Assembly: GCA_041447175.1 (NCBI GenBank)
Contig: CP166960.1
Coordinates: 2,186,519-2,250,518, forward strand
DNA: 64,000 nucleotides
Source: Candidatus Bathyarchaeia archaeon
GTDB lineage: Archaea; Thermoproteota; Bathyarchaeia; Bathyarchaeales; Bathycorpusculaceae
Reading direction: 5' to 3'
The translations under genes were made by a program, and so were the position numbers. How positions within the stretch are numbered: the first letter of the stretch is position 1; the number at the start of each line of letters is the position of its first letter. The notes beneath the pieces were generated by a model that searched no databases, was not told the origin of the DNA, and saw nothing but the letters and a program-made list of their open reading frames with translations. Positions 41,362 to 49,004 of this stretch are shown here, piece after piece.

Positions 41362-43989
41362 TTAGCGGCTGCGTTTCCTGAGAAGAACGGCTGCTGCAAT
41401 GACGGCCACTATGACCACAACGGCACCAATAGCGATGTAGGTGGTTGTTGGCATTCCACTTGTCGGTTGCGGAGCTTGACTTGGCGAAGGCGAAAGTGCC
41501 CCAGAGGTTGGTCCTCCTGAAGTTGGTGTTGCCACAGATGCAGCCACCGCTTGGGAGGCTACGAATGAGACGCCTGCTTGGCTGCCGTAGTATGAGTTGG
41601 AACCTTCAAAGGTGGCGGTTACCGTGTGTAGTCCAGCAACTGAAGGAGTCCATTCAAATGCATAGTTGCCTAAGTCATCACTTAAAGCATAGCCTAAGTC
41701 TTGAACATTGTTGTTGGGGTCAGTGACCATCAGGCGTACTGGTACTCCGGTTACGTCGTCGGGTTTGGGTTTTTGCATGTACACGTACTCCATCCATTCG
41801 CCCATACAATCATCAGAAACAGCAGGAACACCGTTCGGAAAACGCATCGTCTGCTCAGACTGTTTTGTGCCTGCAGAGATGTCGGTTACAGTACCACGAA
41901 TCACTATGCTGTTGCCTGCTGCTACACCAGCCATTGGGGCATCAACAGTGATTTCGCTTGGCCCTTTGCTTAGACAGTATATTTGCATGTCGTAGGTGTT
42001 CATGTACACGATGGAATCGTCGGCGACTGGCCAGCCTTCATCTGCAAAACTGCCTACTGCGCCCCAGCTGAGCATAGTCCAAAGTTCTTCACCGGTGTAT
42101 GCGTTAAGGCAGCGTACGCGTGAACCCTTGTATTCGGGCGAGTTGGGCGAGTGCTCGCCGCTGTAGAGGTAGATTTTTCCGTCAGCGATTGCCGCAGGGA
42201 ATATGGGGTAGTTACCCCAAGGCGTTTCGTGACCACTGGAGGTGTCGTTGTACTTCCAAAGCAAGTCACCAGTCTTCATTGAGTAGCAGAACTCTTCACC
42301 GCCATAACCCCCAACGTAGAGGTTACCGTAGGCAACAAAGCCTGCTGGACCCGAGCCGCCCATGCCGATAGTTGGGTAATAGTTAAAGGCGCGGGTTTCG
42401 CCCACTGGACCCCAAAGCAGACTACCGTCGTCGATACTGTAGCCTAACCACTGCATGGTCTCCTTGTCGTTCATGGTGAACACGCGGGTTTCTGCATCAA
42501 CGGGACCCCACTGTCTTGTGAGGCTTCCTTCAGGTGCAAGATAAGTTTCGGACCACAAAAGCTGCCCTTCTGAGCCAGACTTCAGATTTATCGCTGAAAC
42601 TGTGTAATCGATGCTTCCCCAACCCATGTACATAGGAGTTGTGGGGGTACTGACCAGCACCATTTCTCCAGGTATTACTTTTCGGATTGAGGAACCTTCT
42701 GGGATTGAGGAGGGGATGGTTACGTTCCATGCGTATGCAGTGCTCATATCAGCGTTTTTGCCTATTGGTCTGTATTGGTAAGCGTTAGTGCCAGTTCCAG
42801 ATTCACGCACTAAAGGTCCCTCTGGGTCTGCTGAGGAATCCCACAGGGCCAGCCATTTGTTGGTTGCATCAAGCACGTAGATGTTTATGCTCCCGTCGTC
42901 AGTGTACACTTTGGTGCCTGAAGGAACATTGGTCATGTTAAAAAGCCAAAGTCCAGTCATAGGGTCGTATGCCATCCAGGTTGTGACGCCAGCAGCAGTT
43001 GTTGTTGCCCACAGGTAACCGTTGGGTGTGACGCCGTGTTGGTTTGAGGACTCATAATCATAGAGTTGCCCAAATGAGGGGTTGGCAGTGTAGTTTTGCC
43101 ACCAAAGGGTTTCGCCAGTGCGTAAATCTACGCAGACGTATCCTCCACCAACGGCGTCGTTGCTTAAGGGCAGAGCGTAATAGAGACGCCCATAAATTAT
43201 CATCGGGTTGGAAAACCTGCTTTCGTAGGAAAGCCCCGTGTAGAAGGCTACACCTGGAATTTCAGTGTTGCTTCCTCCGACAACGCCCCCAAACGCCAGT
43301 GGCTTTGTCCACATGATGTGAGGACTGTCAGGTGCGGTGCCGTCTGGTTGGAATCTTTCTGCACCAGCCATGTACGCCGCTCCGAAAGGCGCTAGATAGT
43401 TGGATGCTACTGTTGTCCACTTTGTGTTCTGTCCTTCTACGGGACGCGTCCAGTACTCTGTTGGCAGGGGGTAGTCAGGAATCAGTTCAATTTCCTCTTG
43501 CTGCACCGTAAGTGTGGTCACTGCACTACTTGGCAGAAAAGTATCGTTGATGTAGTCCCACAGACTTGGATTCACACTGATTTCACCAGTAGGACCATAC
43601 ATGGAAGCGGTTTGGCCTGGGAAATTAAACTCGAAAGTGTATGTACCAATTTGGTCTGGAATGTATAAGTCATAAGCGCCACCGATAGGGTCAGAAGTGA
43701 AAGGTCCCAGCGTTTCCTTTGAACCATCAGGCTTTGTGACACCCACTGTCAAGTCTCGCCATCGGTCGCCTCCGATACCTCCTGCACCTGGGGGCACCCA
43801 GTCAAGCCAAAAGGTAACGAATGCTGTTTGCCCAACGCCTATTGGGTTGGGTGTTACTGCTATGTACGCGTATGTTGGGATTTCCCACGCAGGGGTGTGA
43901 GCGTCAGCTGAGAGTATCAATGATGCTGAAGAAGACAAAAGCACTATCAAAGACAAAGCAGCAACTAACTTAGTAATGTTTGTGTTCAT
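41362..43989 (-). CDS. Large cell-surface protein with PQQ-type beta-propeller, paralogue 3
   Basis: About 875 residues: signal peptide (LVAALSLIVLLSSSASLILS, then ADAHTPAWE), Ig-like domain with DRWRDLTVGVTKPDGSKETL, LPTEYWTRPVEGQNTKW, PQQ-type propeller (GYVCVDLRTGETLWWQN; EEFCYSMKTGDLLWKYN; RVRCLNAYTGEELWTML), second Ig-like domain with a 12-residue insert (around MRFPNGVPAVSD) and MGEWMEYVYMQK, linker, and a membrane helix after PTTTYIAIGAV. The ATG at 43989 is preceded by GGAGAG; a TTG at 44004 is less likely. A TATA box (44031-44040) and a palindrome (44011-44024) lie upstream, and a TrmB gene follows beyond. Function unknown. Confidence 0.85.
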   Translation of the reverse strand: MNTNITKLVAALSLIVLLSSSASLILSADAHTPAWEIPTYAYIAVTPNPIGVGQTAFVTFWLDWVPPGAGGIGGDRWRDLTVGVTKPDGSKETLGPFTSDPIGGAYDLYIPDQIGTYTFEFNFPGQTASMYGPTGEISVNPSLWDYINDTFLPSSAVTTLTVQQEEIELIPDYPLPTEYWTRPVEGQNTKWTTVASNYLAPFGAAYMAGAERFQPDGTAPDSPHIMWTKPLAFGGVVGGSNTEIPGVAFYTGLSYESRFSNPMIIYGRLYYALPLSNDAVGGGYVCVDLRTGETLWWQNYTANPSFGQLYDYESSNQHGVTPNGYLWATTTAAGVTTWMAYDPMTGLWLFNMTNVPSGTKVYTDDGSINIYVLDATNKWLALWDSSADPEGPLVRESGTGTNAYQYRPIGKNADMSTAYAWNVTIPSSIPEGSSIRKVIPGEMVLVSTPTTPMYMGWGSIDYTVSAINLKSGSEGQLLWSETYLAPEGSLTRQWGPVDAETRVFTMNDKETMQWLGYSIDDGSLLWGPVGETRAFNYYPTIGMGGSGPAGFVAYGNLYVGGYGGEEFCYSMKTGDLLWKYNDTSSGHETPWGNYPIFPAAIADGKIYLYSGEHSPNSPEYKGSRVRCLNAYTGEELWTMLSWGAVGSFADEGWPVADDSIVYMNTYDMQIYCLSKGPSEITVDAPMAGVAAGNSIVIRGTVTDISAGTKQSEQTMRFPNGVPAVSDDCMGEWMEYVYMQKPKPDDVTGVPVRLMVTDPNNNVQDLGYALSDDLGNYAFEWTPSVAGLHTVTATFEGSNSYYGSQAGVSFVASQAVAASVATPTSGGPTSGALSPSPSQAPQPTSGMPTTTYIAIGAVVVIVAVIAAAVLLRKRSR

Positions 43990-44010
43990 CTTTTCTCTCT
44001 CCAAAGTTAA

Positions 44011-44040
44011 TTTCTAAATAGAAACTCTGACTTTATAAAA
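44011..44040 (-). promoter_or_regulatory. Promoter of surface-protein gene 3: TATA box plus palindrome
   Basis: Minus strand TTTTATAAAG (44031-44040) is the TATA box. TTTCTA-AA-TAGAAA (44011-44024) is a perfect palindrome at the expected start of transcription, where a repressor would block the polymerase. Its sequence differs from the operator candidate of gene 1. Confidence 0.5.
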
Positions 44041-44135
44041 AACTGCGAGTGACGACCACACTCACAGAATTTCTCACCTACAAGAAATCAATTGACACAT
44101 TTTTTCAAAAAATAAGCGTGATGTACAGTAACCGC

Positions 44136-44936
44136 TTAAGTTAAATTATGTGTTTGCGTCTCAGGTGAAAACGATTCAGCCAGTAAATGGTCAAAGTACC
44201 CTTGAGCTAATACGACAAGTCGAGGATTATTCGACAAAAGATGGGTAGCTTCAAGAAAATTCGCGTTTTCTGAAGTGTTTATCCAAACTTCAGCATTATC
44301 AATTATCATAATTGGGACAAGGAAAGGCTTAGCGGTGTACCTCAAAGTAAAATCTGGATACAAACCCAAGTTTTTTAAGAGTTCAGGTACCGACGCGTCA
44401 TTTTCAGGAGTATCAACAATAAACGTTGCTTTGGTGCCATCTTTAATGAACCGCCAAATCATGTCCTCAAAAACTTTAGCAGACTTCCTAAAGCTACACA
44501 AGGTAGATACAGCGTTAATGGTCTGCACGGCACTGTAAGTTCGCTTCATTCTCTCCAGAACCATTTCAGGTTTAGAAGCTAAAATCATGTAATCTTGGTT
44601 TAAGGCTATGCTTTGAATCTTCTTTTTCTGCAGTCGTTTTGCTTCCCTTTCCAGTTGGGTAACTTCGGCTTTTTTACGTGAAACTAAAGCGGAAAGCAAT
44701 TCGGATACAGAAACAGGTTTAAATTCACAGGGGTTAACAAGCACCCGTTGAACAAAACCCTGCTTTTCAAGCTGAGAAAGCACACGATAAGTTTCAGCCC
44801 TATCTATCTGTGCGACCTTTACTAGATTATGCACGCAAGACTGACCCAAATAGACAAGACTCAGGTAAACCTTCGCCTGCGAATTGGTGAACCCAAGCCT
44901 CATGAACAAGTCTAGGTCTTTATCCTCAAACGGCAT
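44136..44936 (-). CDS. TrmB-family transcriptional regulator (between surface-protein genes 3 and 4)
   Basis: A 266-residue regulator. Winged helix at the N-terminus (LFMRLGFTNSQAKVYLSLVY, then AQIDRAETYRVLSQLEKQGF), a coiled-coil linker (KKAEVTQLEREAKRLQKKK, about 89-107), and the TrmB effector half. It lies upstream of surface-protein gene 3 on the same strand (131 nt) and downstream of gene 4. RNA copy C ends 27 nt before its start codon, so its promoter must overlap that element. I infer that it controls one or both neighbouring surface-protein genes. Confidence 0.82.
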   Translation of the reverse strand: MPFEDKDLDLFMRLGFTNSQAKVYLSLVYLGQSCVHNLVKVAQIDRAETYRVLSQLEKQGFVQRVLVNPCEFKPVSVSELLSALVSRKKAEVTQLEREAKRLQKKKIQSIALNQDYMILASKPEMVLERMKRTYSAVQTINAVSTLCSFRKSAKVFEDMIWRFIKDGTKATFIVDTPENDASVPELLKNLGLYPDFTLRYTAKPFLVPIMIIDNAEVWINTSENANFLEATHLLSNNPRLVVLAQGYFDHLLAESFSPETQTHNLT

Positions 44937-44962
44937 CTTGTATCAGCACTTTGGAGTGTTAA

Positions 44963-45053
44963 GGGTTTGCTGGGGCTCTGGACGCAAATTAGGAGAGAAG
45001 AAAATGACCCAACGAGCAAAGTTGGAAATCATTTCCAGAGCCCATTCAGCCCC
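44963..45053 (+). ncRNA. Three-copy structured RNA element, copy C
   Basis: Third and best-paired copy. GGG (44963-44965)/CCC (45051-45053) past a TTT bulge; GCTG (44969-44972)/CAGC (45047-45050); GGGCTCTGGA (44973-44982)/TCCAGAGCCC (45034-45043) without mismatch, with a 3-nt bulge ATT on the 3' side; inner stem AAATGA (45002-45007)/TCATTT (45029-45034); apical CCAAC (45009-45013)/GTTGG (45021-45025), loop GAGCAAA. The purine-rich internal loop TTAGGAGAGAAGA is identical to copy B. It lies between the terminator of surface-protein gene 4 and the start of the TrmB gene. Confidence 0.6.
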
Positions 45054-45070
45054 ATACTTTACATCCACTA

Positions 45071-45088
45071 ACAAAAAAGGAAAAAAGG
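45071..45088 (-). terminator. T-rich terminator of surface-protein gene 4
   Basis: Minus strand CCTTTTTTCCTTTTTTGT, directly after the stop, same pattern as in the three paralogues; it precedes RNA copy C in the direction of transcription. Confidence 0.6.
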
Positions 45089-45094
45089 GCGGCA

Positions 45095-47833
45095 TTATTG
45101 CCGTCTTCTCAGCACCAGAAACGCTGCCGCTGCCACAATGATGACAACTGCTGCGCCGATGGCAATGTAGGTAGTCGTTGGCACGTTGCTGGTTGGTGGT
45201 TGGGGAGCTTCGCTGGGGGAGGGCGAAACTGATTGTGCGGGTGTTGGAGTTGGTGCAGGGGGTGCTGTTGCGGTGGGAGTCAATGTGGGGGTTGGTTCTG
45301 CCGCGACTGCGTCTGAGACAATGAAGGCTGTCCCGGCTTCGCTACAGTAATAGGCGCCGGAGCCTTCGAAAGTAGCAGTTATAGTGTATGGCCCTGGAAC
45401 GGGTGGAGTCCACTCATATGCATAGTTGCCTAAAGTATCGCTTATGGCGTAGCCTATTTCTTGGGTATTGCCGTTAGGGTCAATTGCAGTTAAATATACA
45501 GTTACGCCGGTTACCTCGTCGGGTTTGGGTTTCTGCAGGTACACGTACTCCATCCAGTCATCCATGCTTTCATCAGAAACAGCAGGAACGCCATTTGGGA
45601 AACGTTTTGCCTGTTCGTTTTGGCTTGTACCAGGGGATGTGTCAACTACTGTGCCTTCAATAAGCACGCTGTTGCCGAGTGTTGAAATCTTTGGAGAACA
45701 AGTAACGGTGGTTGCGCTGGAACCTTTGCCGATGCAGTAGATTTGATTGTCGTAGTAGTTGTAGTAGGTTAGGAAGCCGTCCGCAAGCGCAGCGGTCGAT
45801 GAACCTGGACCTCCAGTTTGACCAGCCCAACTCATTATTGACCAAAGTTCTTCGCCGGAAAATGCGTCTATGCATCGGACCTGTTCATCTTTGTATAAGG
45901 GATAGTTGGGTGAGTGTTCGTTGTTGAAGACGTAGACTTTGCCATCGGCTATTGCTGCTATGAAAGTTGGGTAAAGCCCCCAAGGTGTTTCCGCGCCGCT
46001 TTGGGTGTTGTTGTATTTCCAGACCATTTCTCCAGTCAGCGTGTTGTAGCAGTATATTTCTCCACCGTAGCCTTGAGTGTAGATGTTGCCGTAAGCAGCA
46101 AAGCCTACCTGACCTGCACCCAAACCGCTGCCATAATAGCCGAAGTCACGTACTTCTGTCTGGGTTGGTCCCCACAGAGGCTCGCCTGAATCTAAACTGT
46201 AACCCAGCCACTGCATAGTTTCAGTGTCATACATTGTCCACACTCGATTGACGATGTCCACTGGACCCATCTTTCGTGTGATGTTACCTTCAGGGGCGGG
46301 GTAACTCCGTATCCAGAGCAAGTCGCCTCTTGTTGAGGGGTCATCGCTTAAAGCCCAAACGGTGTAGGGGTCAGGGGTGAAGCTGGTTCCGAAACCATTT
46401 ACGTTGCTGCTTGTGCCAAGGATTATATCACCCGGAAGTACTTGATAGATACTGGCCATTGAGTTTCCAGGTAGGTCAGGGATTGTAACGTTCCAGCTGT
46501 AGGCTTGGCTCATGTTAACAGATTTTCCATTAGGTCGCCATTGATATGCATCTGTACCTGTACCTATAGCCCCCTGTAGTCCTTGTTGTTCTGCAGTGCT
46601 GTTCCATAATGCCATCCAGTGCCCCATGGCGTTTAGTTGGTATCTGACTATTTCGCCGTCAGGCAAGTAAACTTCGGTTCCTGAGCCGACGCCGGTTAAG
46701 TTGTACAACCATTGCCCTGAAAATGCATCATATGCGACCCAGCTTTCGGGTGCTGCCATGCCAAAGAAGCCGCCGCCACCGTTTACCTGCCAGAGAATAC
46801 CGCCGACAACACCATGTTGATTCATCGATTCATAGTCGTAGAGTTGCCCTTTTGAGGGCGCTGGGTTAGTACGGGTTCCAAGGTCATCTAGGTACCACAA
46901 TTCTTCGCCAGTGCGCAAGTCAATGCACAGGTATCCGCCGTTTCCGCCTTCATGCCCTAGGGGTAAGTTGAAGTAAAGTCGACCATACATTATGATTGCG
47001 TTTTGGAATCTACCCTCGTATGAACCGCCTGAGTAAAAGCCAACATCAGAAATTTCGCTGCTTCCGCCGACGATGCCTCCGAACTCTATTGGTTTAGTCC
47101 ACATGACGTGAGAGGTATCTGGTGCAGCACCATCTTTTTGCCAGAGGTCACCGCCTCCAAATCCGCCAGCACCCAACTGTGCTCCTAAAAGCCAGTTTGA
47201 GGTTATGCTTGCCCAATTTGTGTTTTGTCCTTCAATTGGGCGGGTCCAGTATTCAGTTGGAAGGGGGTAAGTTTCAGGGGTTTTTGCCTCTTCAGTTTGA
47301 ACGGTTAGAGTTGCGGTTGTACTGCTTGGGAGGTAGTTGTCGCCCACATAGGCTAATCCGCCCATCATAGACAGCATGGGTTCTGTTGGTTCAACAGCAA
47401 TGCCGTTTGTCGGGTTAACTAAACCCAAAACTTGTCCAGTGTAGGAAAATTCGAAAGTGTATGTGCCGATTTGGTCAGGCGTGTAGATTGTGAATGCAGA
47501 GCCAGTGGGGTCAGAAACGAAGGGCCCTAGATTTTCAATGCCGCCATCGGGTTTAGTAACTTCGACGTAGAAGTCGTGCCATCTGTCGCCTGCGATGCCG
47601 TATGCCGTGGGTGGCGCGCCATGAAGCCACATAACAACGAAAACATTTTGGTTAACGCCTGCGGGGTCAGGTGAAAGGGACAGGTAAGCGTAAGTGGGAA
47701 TGTCTATGGGAGGGTCATGCGCGGCAACGGGGACAGCAACTATTGAGACAGTAAAGGACAGCAACAGAAGCAAAGCAGCGAGGGTAAGCGTTTTATTTTT
47801 ACGAAGTAACAAGTTCCGATTTTTTTCAGACAT
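45095..47833 (-). CDS. Large cell-surface protein with PQQ-type beta-propeller, paralogue 4
   Basis: The longest paralogue, 912 residues: signal peptide (TLTLAALLLLLSFTVSIVAV, then AAHDPP), Ig-like domain, LPTEYWTRPIEGQNTNWASI, propeller (GYLCIDLRTGEELWYLDD; GEIYCYNTLTGEMVWKYNN; QVRCIDAFSGEELWSIMS), second Ig-like domain with the same RFPNG insert as paralogue 3 and MDDWMEYVYLQK, a long Pro/Thr linker, and a membrane helix after PTTTYIAIGAA with tail RRRQ. Paralogues 3 and 4 are thus closer to each other than to 1 and 2. ATG at 47833 with GGAGAA and AAGGAA upstream. A TrmB gene is divergent from it. Function unknown. Confidence 0.85.
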   Translation of the reverse strand: MSEKNRNLLLRKNKTLTLAALLLLLSFTVSIVAVPVAAHDPPIDIPTYAYLSLSPDPAGVNQNVFVVMWLHGAPPTAYGIAGDRWHDFYVEVTKPDGGIENLGPFVSDPTGSAFTIYTPDQIGTYTFEFSYTGQVLGLVNPTNGIAVEPTEPMLSMMGGLAYVGDNYLPSSTTATLTVQTEEAKTPETYPLPTEYWTRPIEGQNTNWASITSNWLLGAQLGAGGFGGGDLWQKDGAAPDTSHVMWTKPIEFGGIVGGSSEISDVGFYSGGSYEGRFQNAIIMYGRLYFNLPLGHEGGNGGYLCIDLRTGEELWYLDDLGTRTNPAPSKGQLYDYESMNQHGVVGGILWQVNGGGGFFGMAAPESWVAYDAFSGQWLYNLTGVGSGTEVYLPDGEIVRYQLNAMGHWMALWNSTAEQQGLQGAIGTGTDAYQWRPNGKSVNMSQAYSWNVTIPDLPGNSMASIYQVLPGDIILGTSSNVNGFGTSFTPDPYTVWALSDDPSTRGDLLWIRSYPAPEGNITRKMGPVDIVNRVWTMYDTETMQWLGYSLDSGEPLWGPTQTEVRDFGYYGSGLGAGQVGFAAYGNIYTQGYGGEIYCYNTLTGEMVWKYNNTQSGAETPWGLYPTFIAAIADGKVYVFNNEHSPNYPLYKDEQVRCIDAFSGEELWSIMSWAGQTGGPGSSTAALADGFLTYYNYYDNQIYCIGKGSSATTVTCSPKISTLGNSVLIEGTVVDTSPGTSQNEQAKRFPNGVPAVSDESMDDWMEYVYLQKPKPDEVTGVTVYLTAIDPNGNTQEIGYAISDTLGNYAYEWTPPVPGPYTITATFEGSGAYYCSEAGTAFIVSDAVAAEPTPTLTPTATAPPAPTPTPAQSVSPSPSEAPQPPTSNVPTTTYIAIGAAVVIIVAAAAFLVLRRRQ

Positions 47834-47898
47834 GTTCCTTTTTTCTCCTTGTTAAGGAATAATCAGGAAAAAGCGCCAAAACCTCTTAAGAAATCGCG

Positions 47899-47913
47899 GT
47901 GTATTATAGACAC
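47899..47913. promoter_or_regulatory. TATA box inside an inverted repeat before surface-protein gene 4
   Basis: GTGT-ATTATAG-ACAC: short inverted arms around the sequence that on the minus strand reads CTATAAT, the likely TATA box of gene 4. It lies in the gap shared with the divergent TrmB gene, so one bound regulator could affect both. Confidence 0.4.
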
Positions 47914-47985
47914 AACTGTAGAAAACCTGAAATAAGCACAGCAACATAAATGCCAATAGCTAAGACGTGTGAGAGGAGAGAGAAG

Positions 47986-48816
47986 ATGATATCATACGTT
48001 GATGAGGAGTATGTTCATAGCCTTCAGAAGATTGGGCTGACCGCTCTTCAGGCAAAAATCTACATGGTTATGGTTCGTTCGGGGAAAGATAAGACATTAG
48101 CTATTTCGAGAAAGGCGGATGTTGATCGCTCTAACACTTACCGTACAATTTTGCAACTTCAAAAAATGGGGTTAGTTACAAAAATATTGGGCACACCCAA
48201 CCTGTATATGGCAACCCCACTTGAGGATGCAGTTTCAGCGCTTATAGAACGTAAAAAAACGGAATATCAAGTAATGCAAGAAGTTGCTGATGAGTTAAAA
48301 AGAATGGCTCCTGAAAAGGAATGTGGAGCCAGGGAAAAGGAACCGATATTTTTCATCGTTAAGATGACAAAAGAGAGGATGTTAAAATCGGTAAAAACGT
48401 GCTGCAGGTTGGCGCAAGAAAAAATTGACCTTTTGTTTGACAAGCAGATGCTTTTTTCCACTGTGGTTGGTTTAGTGGACCATCAACTTGGCTGTGTTAA
48501 ACGCGGGGTCAAATACCGGCTAATAAGCGAGCAGGTTAATTTAGAGGCAACTCCAGAATTGTTACGATTGATTGCAGAGCCCAATTTCCAAATCAGGTAT
48601 ATTACGGGTAAACCTAAAACAGAGTTGGTTTTGGTTGACGATAAACAAATGGTGCTATATTTAGTGCCAAATGAAGGCGTTGCATATAAAACTCATCTGT
48701 TTACCGACCACCCAGGCTGTATAGAAATTTTTGGGAGCCATTTCGAGAAAATCTGGAATGAAGCACACGAGTACAAACCAGATTTGGGTAGGCAAAGTGC
48801 ATTGAACCGCAATTAA
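47986..48816 (+). CDS. TrmB-family transcriptional regulator divergent from surface-protein gene 4
   Basis: About 276 residues. Winged helix YVHSLQKIGLTALQAKIYMV then ISRKADVDRSNTYRTILQLQ, a helical linker (LIERKKTEYQVMQEVADELK), and a C-terminal effector half ending FGSHFEKIWNEAHEY. The ATG at 47986 is preferred, as GGAGAGAG stands 5 nt before it; the frame is open to 47950. The shared 152-nt gap with surface-protein gene 4 and the repeat at 47899-47913 suggest it controls that gene. It is similar in architecture to the TrmB at 44136-44936. Confidence 0.82.
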   Translation: MISYVDEEYVHSLQKIGLTALQAKIYMVMVRSGKDKTLAISRKADVDRSNTYRTILQLQKMGLVTKILGTPNLYMATPLEDAVSALIERKKTEYQVMQEVADELKRMAPEKECGAREKEPIFFIVKMTKERMLKSVKTCCRLAQEKIDLLFDKQMLFSTVVGLVDHQLGCVKRGVKYRLISEQVNLEATPELLRLIAEPNFQIRYITGKPKTELVLVDDKQMVLYLVPNEGVAYKTHLFTDHPGCIEIFGSHFEKIWNEAHEYKPDLGRQSALNRN

Positions 48817-48868
48817 ATTGAAGGCACCTGATTGGATAAGGCGCCGAAGATTATGGAAGCAGTCGTTG

Positions 48869-48893
48869 GCGGCAGTAGTTTTTGTGTTGCCGC
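48869..48893. repeat. Hairpin between TrmB gene and trm5
   Basis: GCGGCA (48869-48874) and TGCCGC (48888-48893) form a 6-bp GC-rich stem with a 13-nt loop in the 188-nt convergent gap 48817-49004. It may help end either transcript. Nothing else is seen in the gap. Confidence 0.35.
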
Positions 48894-49004
48894 TCGTTTA
48901 TGACCCCCCTATCAAGGTGCCCATCAGGTAAGGTGATTTGCTTGGTGAACATGCACTGCTAAAGGGTGAAATAACAGAACAGACAAAAAACTATGAAACA
49001 GGCG

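Noticed and set aside
25419-45053. The three elements as mobile repeats (MITE)
   Set aside because: No target-site duplications are seen, internal sequence changes are compensatory, and all copies have the same position relative to one gene family.
37469-47833. Surface proteins as PQQ-dependent alcohol dehydrogenases
   Set aside because: Only the propeller repeats are shared; the catalytic Asp/Glu/Asn set, the vicinal Cys pair and the cytochrome c domain are not seen.
48817-49004. tRNA gene in the TrmB-trm5 gap
   Set aside because: A GC-rich hairpin is present, but no cloverleaf, B box (GGTTCRANTCC) or acceptor pairing is found.
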